From positions 173,426,524-173,490,523 of the forward strand of contig JBAIZL010000002.1 in assembly GCA_036971475.1 (NCBI GenBank): DNA of 64,000 bases, written 5' to 3'. This DNA is from Prosapia bicincta (taxonomy: Eukaryota; Arthropoda; Insecta; Hemiptera; Cercopidae). A model generated the notes under the pieces. That model searched no databases and was not told the DNA's origin. It was given only the letters and a program-made list of their open reading frames with translations. Made by a program: the position numbers and the translations under genes. This document shows, piece after piece, positions 53,730 through 64,000 of the stretch; position 1 is the first letter of the stretch; every line of letters begins with the position of its first letter.

Positions 53730-56700
53730 AACTAACACTTTAAGCATACGATGACCAATGAGCTTATATTTGCATATAGATTTGATCATTCAATTTGAGA
53801 TAGAAATGCTTTTATTATTGCAGAGACAATTGTTAGTATGATTTTTATTTCAGCTGCACATACAAATGCATTGATGCTAATAGAAACTAACACTTTAAGG
53901 ATACGATGACCAATGAGCTTATATTTGCATATAGATTTGATCATACAATTTGAGATAGAAATGCTTTTATTATTGCAGAGACAATTGTTAGTATGACTTT
54001 TATTACAGCTGCACATACAAATGCATTGATGCTAATAGAAACTAACACTTTAAGGATACGATGACCAATGAGCTTATATTTGCATATAGATTTGATCATA
54101 CAATTTGAGATAGGAACGCTATTATTATTGCAGAAACAATTGTTAGTATGATTTTTATTACAGCTGCACATACAAATGCATTGATGCTAATAGAAACTAA
54201 CACTTTAAGGATACGATGACCAATGAGCTTATATTTGCATATAAATTTGATCATACAATTTAAGATAGAAATGCTTTTATTATTGCAGAGAAAATTGTTA
54301 GTATGACTTTTATTACAGCTGCTCATCGAAATGCTGTGAAGCTAATAGAAACTAACACTTTAAGGATACAATGACCAATGAGCTTAAATTTGCATATAGA
54401 TTTGATCATTCAATTTATGATAGGAACGCTATTATTATTGCAAAGACAATTGTTAGTATGACTTTTATTACAGCTGCTCATCGAAATGCATTGATGCTAA
54501 TAGAAACTAACACTTTAAGGATACGATGACCAATGAGCTTATATTTGCATATAGATTTGATCATACAATTCAAGATAGGAACGCTATTATTATTACAAAG
54601 GCAATTGTTAGTATGACTTTTATTACAGCTGCACATACAAATGCATTGATGCTAATAGAAACTAACACTTTAAGGATACGATGACCAATGAGCTTACATT
54701 TGCATATAGATTTGATCATACAATTTGAGATAGAAATGCTTTTATTATTGCATAGACAATTGTTAGTATGACTTTTATTACAGCTGCTCATCGAAATGCG
54801 GTGAAGCTAATAGAAACTAATACTTTAAGGATACGATAACCAATGAGCTTATATTTGCATATAGATTTGATCATACAATTTGAGATAGAAATGCTTTTTT
54901 TATTGCAGAGACAATTGTTAGTATGACTTTTATTACAGCTGCACATACAAATGCATTGATGATAATAGAAACTAACACTTTAAGGATACGATGACCAATG
55001 AGCTTATATTTGCATATAGATTTGATCATACAATTTGAGATAGGAACGCTATTATTATTGCAAAGACAATTGTTAGTATGACTTTTATTACAGCTGCTCA
55101 TCGAAATGCGTGAAGCTAATAGAAATTATCACTTTAAGGATACGATGACCAATTAGCTTATATTTGCATATAGATTTGATCATACAATTTAAGATAACAA
55201 CGCTATTATTATTGCAAAGGCAATTGTTAGTATGACTTTTATTACAGCTGCTCATCGAAATGCGGTGTAGCTATTAGAAACTAACACTTTAAGGATACGA
55301 TGACCAATGAGCTTGTATTTGCATATAGATTTGATCATACAATTTGAGATAGGAACGCTATTATTATTGCAAAGACAATTGTTAGTATGACTTTTATTAC
55401 ATCTGCTCATCGAAATGCGGTGAAGCTATTAGAAACTAACAGTTTAAGGATACGATGACCAATGAGCTTGTATTTGCATATAGATTTGTTCATACATTTT
55501 GAGATAGGAACGCTATTATTATTGCAAAGGCAATTGTTAGTATGACTTTTATTACAGCTGCACATACAAATGCATTGATGCTAATAGAAACTAACACTTT
55601 AAGGATACGATGACCAATGAGCTTATATTTGCATATAGATTTGATCATACAATTTGAGATAGGAACGCTATTATTATTGCAGAGACAATTGTTAGTATGA
55701 CTTTTATTACAGCTGCTCATCCAAATGCATTGATGCTAATAGAAACTAACACTTTAAGGATACGATGACCAATGAGCCTATATTTGCATATAGATTTGAT
55801 CATACAATTTGAGATAGAAATGCTTTTATTATTGCAGAGACAATTGTTAGTATGACTTTTATTACAGCTGCACATACAAATGCATTGATGCTAATAGAAA
55901 CTAACACTTTAAGCATACGATGACCAATGAGCTTATATTTGCATATAGATTTGATCATTCAATTTGAGATAGAAATGCTTTTATTATTGCAGAGACAATT
56001 GTTAGTATGATTTTTATTTCAGCTGCACATACAAATGCATTGATGCTAATAGAAACTAACACTTTAAGGATACGATGACCAATGAGCTTATATTTGCATA
56101 TAGATTTGATCATACAATTTGAGATAGAAATGCTTTTATTATTGCAGAGACAATTGTTAGTATGACTTTTATTACGGCTGCACATACAAATGCATTGATG
56201 CTAATAGAAACTAACACTTTAAGGATACGATGACCAATGAGCTTATATTTGCATATAGATTTGATCATACAATTTGAGATAGGAACGCTATTATTATTGC
56301 AGAAACAATTGTTAGTATGATTTTTATTACAGCTGCACATACAAATGCATTGATGCTAATAGAAACTAACACTTTAAGGATACGATGACCAATGAGCTTA
56401 TATTTGCATATAAATTTGATCATACAATTTAAGATAGAAATGCTTTTATTATTGCAGAGAAAATTGTTAGTATGACTTTTATTACAGCTGCTCATCGAAA
56501 TGCTGTGAAGCTAATAGAAACTAACACTTTAAGGATACAATGACCAATGAGCTTAAATTTGCATATAGATTTGATCATTCAATTTGAGATAGGAACGCTA
56601 TTATTATTGCAAAGACAATTGTTAGTATGACTTTTATTACAGCTGCTCATCGAAATGCATTGATGCTAATAGAAACTAACACTTTAAGGATACGATGACC

Positions 56701-57270
56701 AATGAGCTTATATTTGCATATAGATTTGATCATACAATTTAAGATAGGAACGCTATTATTATTACAAAGGCAATTGTTAGTATGACTTTTATTACAGCTG
56801 CACATACAAATGCATTGATGCTAATAGAAACTAACACTTTAAGGATACGATGACCAATGAGCTTACATTTGCATATAGATTTGATCATACAATTTGAGAT
56901 AGAAATGCTTTTATTATTGCATAGACAATTGTTAGTATGACTTTTATTACAGCTGCTCATCGAAATGCGGTGAAGCTAATAGAAACTAATACTTTAAGGA
57001 TACGATAACCAATGAGCTTATATTTGCATATAGATTTGATCATACAATTTGAGATAGAAATGCTTTTTTTATTGCAGAGACAATTGTTAGTATGACTTTT
57101 ATTACAGCTGCACATACAAATGCATTGATGATAATAGAAACTAACACTTTAAGGATACGATGACCAATGAGCTTATATTTGCATATAGATTTGATCATAC
57201 AATTTGAGATAGGAACGCTATTATTATTGCAAAGACAATTGTTAGTATGACTTTTATTACAGCTGCTCAT
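53730..57270 (+). repeat. 14-monomer tandem unit (2,169 bp) in 53.7-57.3 kb
   Basis: About 53,730-55,101 matches 55,900-57,270 at 2,169 bp (14 monomers less one base). Shared in order: TTTTTATTTCAGC, a GAAATGC type I monomer, GCAGAAACAATTG, CATATAAATTTGATC with GAGAAAATTG, GCTGTGAAG with GGATACAATGACC, GCTTAAATTTGC, ATTACAAAGGC, CTTACATTTGC with GCATAGAC, CTAATACTTTAAGG, GATGATAATAG, and the 1-bp deletion AAATGCGTGAAG (55,110 and 57,279). Small differences include TTATGATAGG (54,417), ATTCAAGATAGG (54,569) and TTACGGCTGC (56,174). A further copy of part of it lies at 59.8-60.5 kb. Confidence 0.8.
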
Positions 57271-57589
57271 CGAAATGCGTGAAGCTAATAGAAATTATCA
57301 CTTTAAGGATACGATGACCAATTAGCTTATATTTGCATATAGATTTGATCATACAATTTAAGATAACAACGCTATTATTATTGCAAAGGCAATTGTTAGT
57401 ATGACTTTTATTACAGCTGCTCATCGAAATGCGGTGTAGCTATTAGAAACTAACACTTTAAGGATACGATGACCAATGAGCTTGTATTTGCATATAGATT
57501 TGATCATACAATTTGAGATAGGAACGCTATTATTATTGCAAAGACAATTGTTAGTATGACTTTTATTACAGCTGCACATACAAATGCAT

Positions 57590-60500
57590 TGATGCTAATA
57601 GAAACTAACACTTTAAGGATACGATGACCAATGAGCTTATATTTGCATATAGATTTGATCATACAATTTGAGATAGGAACGCTATTATTATTGCAGAGAC
57701 AATTGTTAGTATGACTTTTATTACAGCTGCTCATCCAAATGCATTGATGCTAATAGAAACTAACACTTTAAGGATACGATGACCAATGAGCCTATATTTG
57801 CATATAGATTTGATCATACAATTTGAGATAGAAATGCTTTTATTATTGCAGAGACAATTGTTAGTATGACTTTTATTACAGCTGCACATACAAATGCATT
57901 GATGCTAATAGAAACTAACACTTTAAGCATACGATGACCAATGAGCTTATATTTGCATATAGATTTGATCATTCAATTTGAGATAGAAATATTTTTATTA
58001 TTTCAGAGACAATTGTTAGTATGACTTTTACTACAGCTGCTCTTCGAAATGCGGCGAAGGTAATAGAAACTAACACTTTAAGGGTACGATAACCAAAGAG
58101 TTTATATTTGCATATAGATTTGATCATACAATTTAAGATAGAAATGCTTTTATTATTGCAGAGACAATTGTTAGTATGACTTTTATTACAGCTACTCATC
58201 GAAATGCGGTGAAGCTAATAGAAACTAACCCTTTAAGGATACGATGACCAATGAGCTCATATTTGCATATAGATTTGATCATACAATTTGAGATAGAAAT
58301 GCTTTTATTATTGCAGAGACAATTGTTAGTATGACTTTTATTACAGCTGCACATACAAATGCATTGATGATAATAGAAACTAACACTTTAAGGATACGAT
58401 GACCAATGAGCTTATATTTGCATATAGATTTGATCATACAATTTGAGATAGAAATGCTTTTATTATTGCAGATACAATTGTTAGTATGACTTTTATTACA
58501 GCTGCACATACAAATGCATTGATGCTAATAGAAACTAACACTTTAAGCATACGATGACCAATGAGCTTTTATTTGCAATATAGATTTGATCATACAATTT
58601 AAGATAGAAATGCTTTTATAATTGCAGAGACAATCGTTAGTATGACTTTTATTACTGCTGCTCTTCGAAATGCGGTGAAGCTAATAGAAACTAACACTTT
58701 AAGGATACGATAACCAAAGAGTTTATATTTGCATATAGATTTGATCATACAATTTAAGATAGAAATGCTTTTATTATTGCAGAGACAATTGTTAGTATGA
58801 CTTTTATTACAGCTGCTCATCGAAATGCGGTGAAGCTATTAGAAACTAACACTTTAAGGATACGATGACCAATGAGCTTGTATTTGCATATAGATTTGAT
58901 CATACAATTTGAGATAGGAACGCTATTATTATTGCAAAGACAATTGTTAGTATGACTTTTATTACAGCTGCTCATCGAAATGCGGTGAAGCTAATAGAAA
59001 TTATCACTTTAAGGATACGATGACCAATGAGCTTATATTTGCATATAGATTTGATCATACAATTTAAGATAGGAACGCTATTATTATTGCAAAGGCAATT
59101 GTTAGTATGACTTTTATTACAGCTGCTCATCCAAATGCGGTGAAGCTAATAGAACCTAACACTTTAAGGATACGATGACCAATGAGCTTATATTTGCATA
59201 TAGATTTGATCATACAATTTGAGATAGGAACGCTATTATTATTGCAAAGACAATTGTTAGTATGACTTTTATTACAGCTGCTCATCCAAATGCATTGATG
59301 CTAATAGAAACTAACGCTTTAAGGATACGATGACCAATGAGCTTGTATTTGCATATAGATTTGTTCATACAATTTGAGATAGGAACGCTATTATTATTGC
59401 AAAGGCAATTGTTAGTATGTTTTTTATTACAGCTGCTCATCCAAATGCGGTGAAGCTAATAGAAACTAACACTTTAAGAATACGATGACCAATGAGCTTA
59501 TATTTGCATATAGATTTGATCATACAATTTGAGATAGGAACGCTTTTATTATTGCAGAGACAATTGTTAGTATGACTTTTATTACAGCTGCACATACAAA
59601 TTCATTGATGCTAATAGAAACTAACACTTTAAGCATACGATGACCAATGAGCTTATATTTGCATATAGATTTGATCATTCAATTTGAGATAGAAATATTT
59701 TTATTATTTCAGAGACAATTGTTAGTATGACTTTTATTACAGCTGCTCATCGAAATGCTGTGAAGCTAATAGAAACTAACACTTTAAGGATACAATGACC
59801 AATGAGCTTAAATTTGCATATAGATTTGATCATTCAATTTGAGATAGGAACGCTATTATTATTGCAAAGACAATTGTTAGTATGACTTTTATTACAGCTG
59901 CTCATCGAAATGCATTGATGCTAATAGAAACTAACACTTTAAGGATACGATGACCAATGAGCTTATATTTGCATATAGATTTGATCATACAATTTAAGAT
60001 AGGAACGCTATTATTATTACAAAGGCAATTGTTAGTATGACTTTTATTACAGCTGCACATACAAATGCATTGATGCTAATAGAAACTAACACTTTAAGGA
60101 TACGATGACCAATGAGCTTATATTTGCATATAGATTTGATCATACAATTTGAGATAGAAATGCTTTTATTATTGCATAGACAATTGTTAGTATGACTTTT
60201 ATTACAGCTGCTCATCGAAATGCGGTGAAGCTAATAGAAACTAATACTTTAAGGATACGATAACCAATGAGCTTATATTTGCATATAGATTTGATCATAC
60301 AATTTGAGATAGAAATGCTTTTTTTATTGCAGAGACAATTGTTAGTATGACTTTTATTACAGCTGCACATACAAATGCATTGATGATAATAGAAACTAAC
60401 ACTTTAAGGATACGATGACCAATGAGCTTATATTTGCATATAGATTTGATCATACAATTTGAGATAGGAACGCTATTATTATTGCAAAGACAATTGTTAG

Positions 60501-62975
60501 TATGACTTTTATTACAGCTGCTCATCGAAATGCGTGAAGCTAATAGAAATTATCACTTTAAGGATACGATGACCAATTAGCTTATATTTGCATATAGATT
60601 TGATCATACAATTTAAGATAACAACGCTATTATTATTGCAAAGGCAATTGTTAGTATGACTTTTATTACAGCTGCTCATCGAAATGCGGTGTAGCTATTA
60701 GAAACTAACACTTTAAGGATACGATGACCAATGAGCTTGTATTTGCATATAGATTTGATCATACAATTTGAGATAGGAACGCTATTATTATTGCAAAGAC
60801 AATTGTTAGTATGACTTTTATTACATCTGCTCATCGAAATGCGGTGAAGCTATTAGAAACTAACAGTTTAAGGATACGATGACCAATGAGCTTGTATTTG
60901 CATATAGATTTGTTCATACATTTTGAGATAGGAACGCTATTATTATTGCAAAGGCAATTGTTAGTATGACTTTTATTACAGCTGCACATACAAATGCATT
61001 GATGCTAATAGAAACTAACACTTTAAGGATACGATGACCAATGAGCTTATATTTGCATATAGATTTGATCATACAATTTGAGATAGGAACGCTATTATTA
61101 TTGCAGAGACAATTGTTAGTATGACTTTTATTACAGCTGCTCATCCAAATGCATTGATGCTAATAGAAACTAACACTTTAAGGATACGATGACCAATGAG
61201 CCTATATTTGCATATAGATTTGATCATACAATTTGAGATAGAAATGCTTTTATTATTGCAGAGACAATTGTTAGTATGACTTTTATTACAGCTGCACATA
61301 CAAATGCATTGATGCTAATAGAAACTAACACTTTAAGCATACGATGACCAATGAGCTTATATTTGCATATAGATTTGATCATTCAATTTGAGATAGAAAT
61401 ATTTTTATTATTTCAGAGACAATTGTTAGTATGACTTTTATTACAGCTGCTCTTCGAAATGCGGCAAAGGTAATAGAAACTAACACTTTAAGGGTACGAT
61501 AACCAAAGAGTTTATATTTGCATATAGATTTGATCATACAATTTAAGATAGAAATGCTTTTATTATTGCAGAGACAATTGTTAGTATGACTTTTATTACA
61601 GCTACTCATCGAAATGCGGTGAAGCTAATAGAAACTAACCCTTTAAGGATACGATGACCAATGAGCTCATATTTGCATATAGATTTGATCATACAATTTG
61701 AGATAGAAATGCTTTTATTATTGCAGAGACAATTGTTAGTATGACTTTTATTACAGCTGCACATACAAATGCATTGATGATAATAGAAACTAACACTTTA
61801 AGGATACGATGACCAATTAGCTTATATTTGCATATAGATTTGATCATACAATTTGAGATAGAAATGCTTTTATTATTGCAGATACAATTGTTAGTATGAC
61901 TTTTATTACAGCTGCACATACAAATGCATTGATGCTAATAGAAACTAACACTTTAAGCATACGATGACCAATGAGCTTTTATTTGCAATATAGATTTGAT
62001 CATACAATTTAAGATAGAAATGCTTTTATAATTGCAGAGACAATCGTTAGTATGACTTTTATTACAGCTGCTCATCGAAATGCGGTGAAGCTATTAGAAA
62101 CTAACACTTTAAGGATACGATGACCAATGAGCTTGTATTTGCATATAGATTTGATCATACAATTTGAGATAGGAACGCTATTATTATTGCAAAGACAATT
62201 GTTAGTATGACTTTTATTACAGCTGCTCATCGAAATGCGGTGAAGCTAATAGAAATTATCACTTTAAGGATACGATGACCAATGAGCTTATATTTGCATA
62301 TAGATTTGATCATACAATTTAAGATAGGAACGCTATTATTATTGCAAAGGCAATTGTTAGTATGACTTTTATTACAGCTGCTCATCCAAATGCGGTGAAG
62401 CTAATAGAACCTAACACTTTAAGGATACGATGACCAATGAGCTTATATTTGCATATAGATTTGATCATACAATTTGAGATAGGAACGCTATTATTATTGC
62501 AAAGACAATTGTTAGTATGACTTTTATTACAGCTGCTCATCCAAATGCATTGATGCTAATAGAAACTAACGCTTTAAGGATACGATGACCAATGAGCTTG
62601 TATTTGCATATAGATTTGTTCATACAATTTGAGATAGGAACGCTATTATTATTGCAAAGGCAATTGTTAGTATGTTTTTTATTACAGCTGCTCATCCAAA
62701 TGCGGTGAAGCTAATAGAAACTAACACTTTAAGAATACGATGACCAATGAGCTTATATTTGCATTTAGATTTGATCATACAATTTGAGATAGGAACGCTT
62801 TTATTATTGCAGAGACAATTGTTAGTATGACTTTTATTACAGCTGCACATACAAATTCATTGATGCTAATAGAAACTAACACTTTAAGCATACGATGACC
62901 AATGAGCTTATATTTGCATATAGATTTGATCATTCAATTTGAGATAGAAATATTTTTATTATTTCAGAGACAATT
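57590..62975 (+). repeat. 22-monomer unit with one monomer lost between copies
   Basis: About 57,590-58,654 matches 61,000-62,064 at 3,410 bp (22 monomers), including ATATTTTTATTATTTCAG, GCTCTTCGAAATGCGGC, AGGGTACG, GCTACTCATCG, AACCCTTTAAGG, GAGCTCATAT and the 1-bp insertion TTGCAATATAG (58,571 and 61,981). About 58,800-59,720 then matches 62,055-62,975 at 3,255 bp (21 monomers), including GAAATTATCAC, GAACCTAACAC, TTAGTATGTTTTTTATTAC and AATTCATTG. The drop of exactly 155 bp means one monomer near 58,655-58,800 is absent from the second copy. Confidence 0.82.
59764..61160 (+). repeat. Block repeated from 54,340-55,735 (35 monomers, 5,424 bp)
   Basis: This nine-monomer run repeats 54,340-55,735 at 5,424 bp (35 monomers less one base). 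Shared in order: GCTTAAATTTGC, ATTACAAAGGC, GCATAGAC, CTAATACTTTAAGG, GATGATAATAG, AAATGCGTGAAG (1-bp deletion), GATAACAACGC, GCGGTGTAGC, TTACATCTGC, ACAGTTTAAGG and TTCATACATTTTG. The copy in 56.5-57.7 kb lacks the TTACATCTGC and ACAGTTTAAGG monomer, so the two outer copies are closer to each other than to the one lying between them. One visible difference is CTTATATTTGC at 60,117 against CTTACATTTGC. Confidence 0.8.
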
Positions 62976-64000
62976 GTTAGTATGACTTTTATTACAGCTG
63001 CACATATAAATGCATTGATGCTAATAGAAACTAACACTTTAAGGATACGATGACCAATGAGCTTATATTTGCATATAGATTTGATCATACAATTTAAGAT
63101 AGAAATGCTTTTATTATTGCAGAGACAATTGTTAGTATGACTTTTATTACAGCTGCACATACAAATGCATTGATGCTAATAGAAACTAACACTTTAAGCA
63201 TACGATGACCAATGAGCTTTTATTTGCATATAGATTTGATCATACAATTTAAGATAGAAATGCTTTTATAATTGCAGAGACAATTGTCAGTATGACTTTT
63301 ATTACAGCTGCTCTTCGAAATGCGGCGAAGCTAATAGAAACTAACACTTTAAGGATACGATAACCAAAGAGTTTATATTTGCATATAGATATGATCATAC
63401 AATTTAAGATAGAAATGCTTTTATAATTGCAGAGACAATTGTTAGTATGACTTTTATTACAGCTGCTCTTCGAAATGCGGTGAAGCTAATAGAAACTAAC
63501 ACTTTAAGGATACGATGACCAATGAGCTTATATTTGCATATAGATTTGATCATACAATTTGAGATAGAAATGCTTTTTTTATTGCAGAGACAATTGTTAG
63601 TATGACTTTTATTACAGCTGCACATACAAATGCATTGATGATAATAGAAACTATTACTTTAAGGATACGATGACCAATGAGCTTATATTTGCATATAGAT
63701 TTGATCATACAATTTGAGATAGGAACGCTATTATTATTGCAAAGACAATTGTTAGTATGACTTTTATTACAGCTGCTCATCGAAATGCGGTGAAGCTAAT
63801 AGAAATTATCACTTTAAGGATACGATGACCAATGAGCTTATATTTGCATATAGATTTGATCATACAATTTGAGATAGGAACGCTATTATTATTGCAAAGA
63901 CAATTGTTAGTATGACTTTTATTACAGCTGCTCATCCAAATGCATTGATGCTAATAGAAACTAACACTTTAAGCATACGATGACCAATGAGCTTATATTT

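Larger units (their letters stand above)
1..64000 (+). repeat. 155-bp satellite DNA array, 413 head-to-tail monomers
   Basis: The same 155-bp unit is read from the first base to the last, always in the same orientation. Taking TTGCATATAG as the monomer start, copies begin at 1, 156, 311 and so on; the last complete copy is 63,844-63,998 and two bases of the next follow. 413 x 155 is 64,015, so the array is 17 bp short, and individual 1-bp indels account for all 17. No foreign sequence, inversion or gap interrupts it, so every stretch without a gene here is satellite. The consensus is about 31% G+C. Arrays of this scale with nested higher-order units are known from eukaryotic centromeres and heterochromatin; the location is inferred, not shown. 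Both ends are cut by the window. Confidence 0.98.
28137..64000 (+). repeat. Domain B: mosaic of type I, type II and recombinant monomers
   Basis: Here the second variable block (monomer 88-108) occurs as type I (GCACATACAAATGCATTGATG), type II (GCTCATCGAAATGCGGTGAAG), or mixtures such as GCTCATCCAAATGCATTGATG, GCTCATCCAAATGCGGTGCAG, GCTCACCTTAATGCCGTGAAG and, after 58 kb, GCTCTTCGAAATGCGGCGAAG. Further B-specific forms are GCTTGTATTTGC, GCAAAGGCAATTG, TTTATAATTGCCGAG, AAGCATACG, and GATAACCAAAGAGTTTATAT. Single-base indels are common: 17 deletions and 3 insertions lie in this part. Higher-order spacing varies from about 9 to 67 monomers and no single unit repeats regularly. Confidence 0.82.

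Noticed and set aside
58030..63490. CENP-B-box-like words TTCGAAATGCGG in late type II monomers (near 58,043, 58,673, 61,453, 63,314 and 63,474)
   Set aside because: The known box needs TTCG and CGGG at a fixed spacing with an A between. Here the gap between TTCG and CGG is too short and the A is missing. It arises from ordinary type II variation.
1..64000. More than 250 minus-strand open frames of 61-83 codons, mostly starting MCSCNK or MSSCNK, one per monomer in many places
   Set aside because: They follow from the satellite sequence: start at the ATG in TGTATGTGC (or GATGAGC), stop at TGA in TGATCA. Successive frames overlap by about 76 bp in different phases, single-base indels and premature stops are tolerated, and changes do not favour silent sites. 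No ribosome or expression signal is visible.
1..64000. CRISPR array
   Set aside because: Repeats are directly joined with no unique spacers, the unit is 155 bp, and no cas genes are present.
1..64000. Identity with rice CentO (155 bp) or maize CentC (about 156 bp)
   Set aside because: Only the length agrees. I see no shared motif, and I cannot run a search. A BLAST of the consensus against satellite libraries would settle it.
1..64000. Transposon or retroelement insertions inside the array
   Set aside because: The 155-bp phase is unbroken apart from 23 single-base indels, so no insertion of any size is present.

Overview
The whole window is one uninterrupted satellite-DNA array. It holds 413 complete head-to-tail copies of a 155-bp, AT-rich (about 69% A+T) monomer plus 2 bp of the next copy. 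I see no gene, RNA gene, transposon, CRISPR array or unique sequence anywhere. Both edges of the window cut through the array, so it extends beyond the window on each side. All copies face the same way. An array this long and homogeneous, with nested higher-order repeats, points to a eukaryotic centromeric, pericentromeric or other heterochromatic region. I do not recognise the monomer and cannot name the species. The 155-bp length matches some plant centromere satellites (rice CentO), but I see no sequence resemblance to them.

Layout. Positions 1-21,726 (domain A) contain only 'type I' monomers, all exactly 155 bp. They tend to alternate between two subtypes (a 310-bp dimer) and are built into 12-, 22- and 34-monomer duplications. 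Positions 21,727-28,136 are transitional: the first 1-bp indels and the first 'type II' monomers appear, and a nearly identical 15-monomer tandem duplication lies there. Positions 28,137-64,000 (domain B) are a mosaic of type I, type II and recombinant monomers, with overlapping higher-order units of about 14 to 49 monomers and a mobile-looking 8-monomer cassette.

Monomer length is very tightly kept. By following the phase of the repeat I account for the net -17 bp over 413 copies with 20 single-base deletions and 3 single-base insertions. These fall into only 8 sequence classes, which have been copied along the array by amplification. The sequence shows repeated unequal exchange, single-monomer slips and conversion-like mosaicism.

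The open reading frames of about 76 codons that recur on the minus strand are a by-product of the monomer sequence and are not annotated as genes. The possibly functional elements I can point to are short motifs repeated in nearly every monomer: a perfect octamer (ATTTGCAT) across each monomer junction, a CCAAT box just before it, and several 6-8 bp palindromes. Any role for these is inference.
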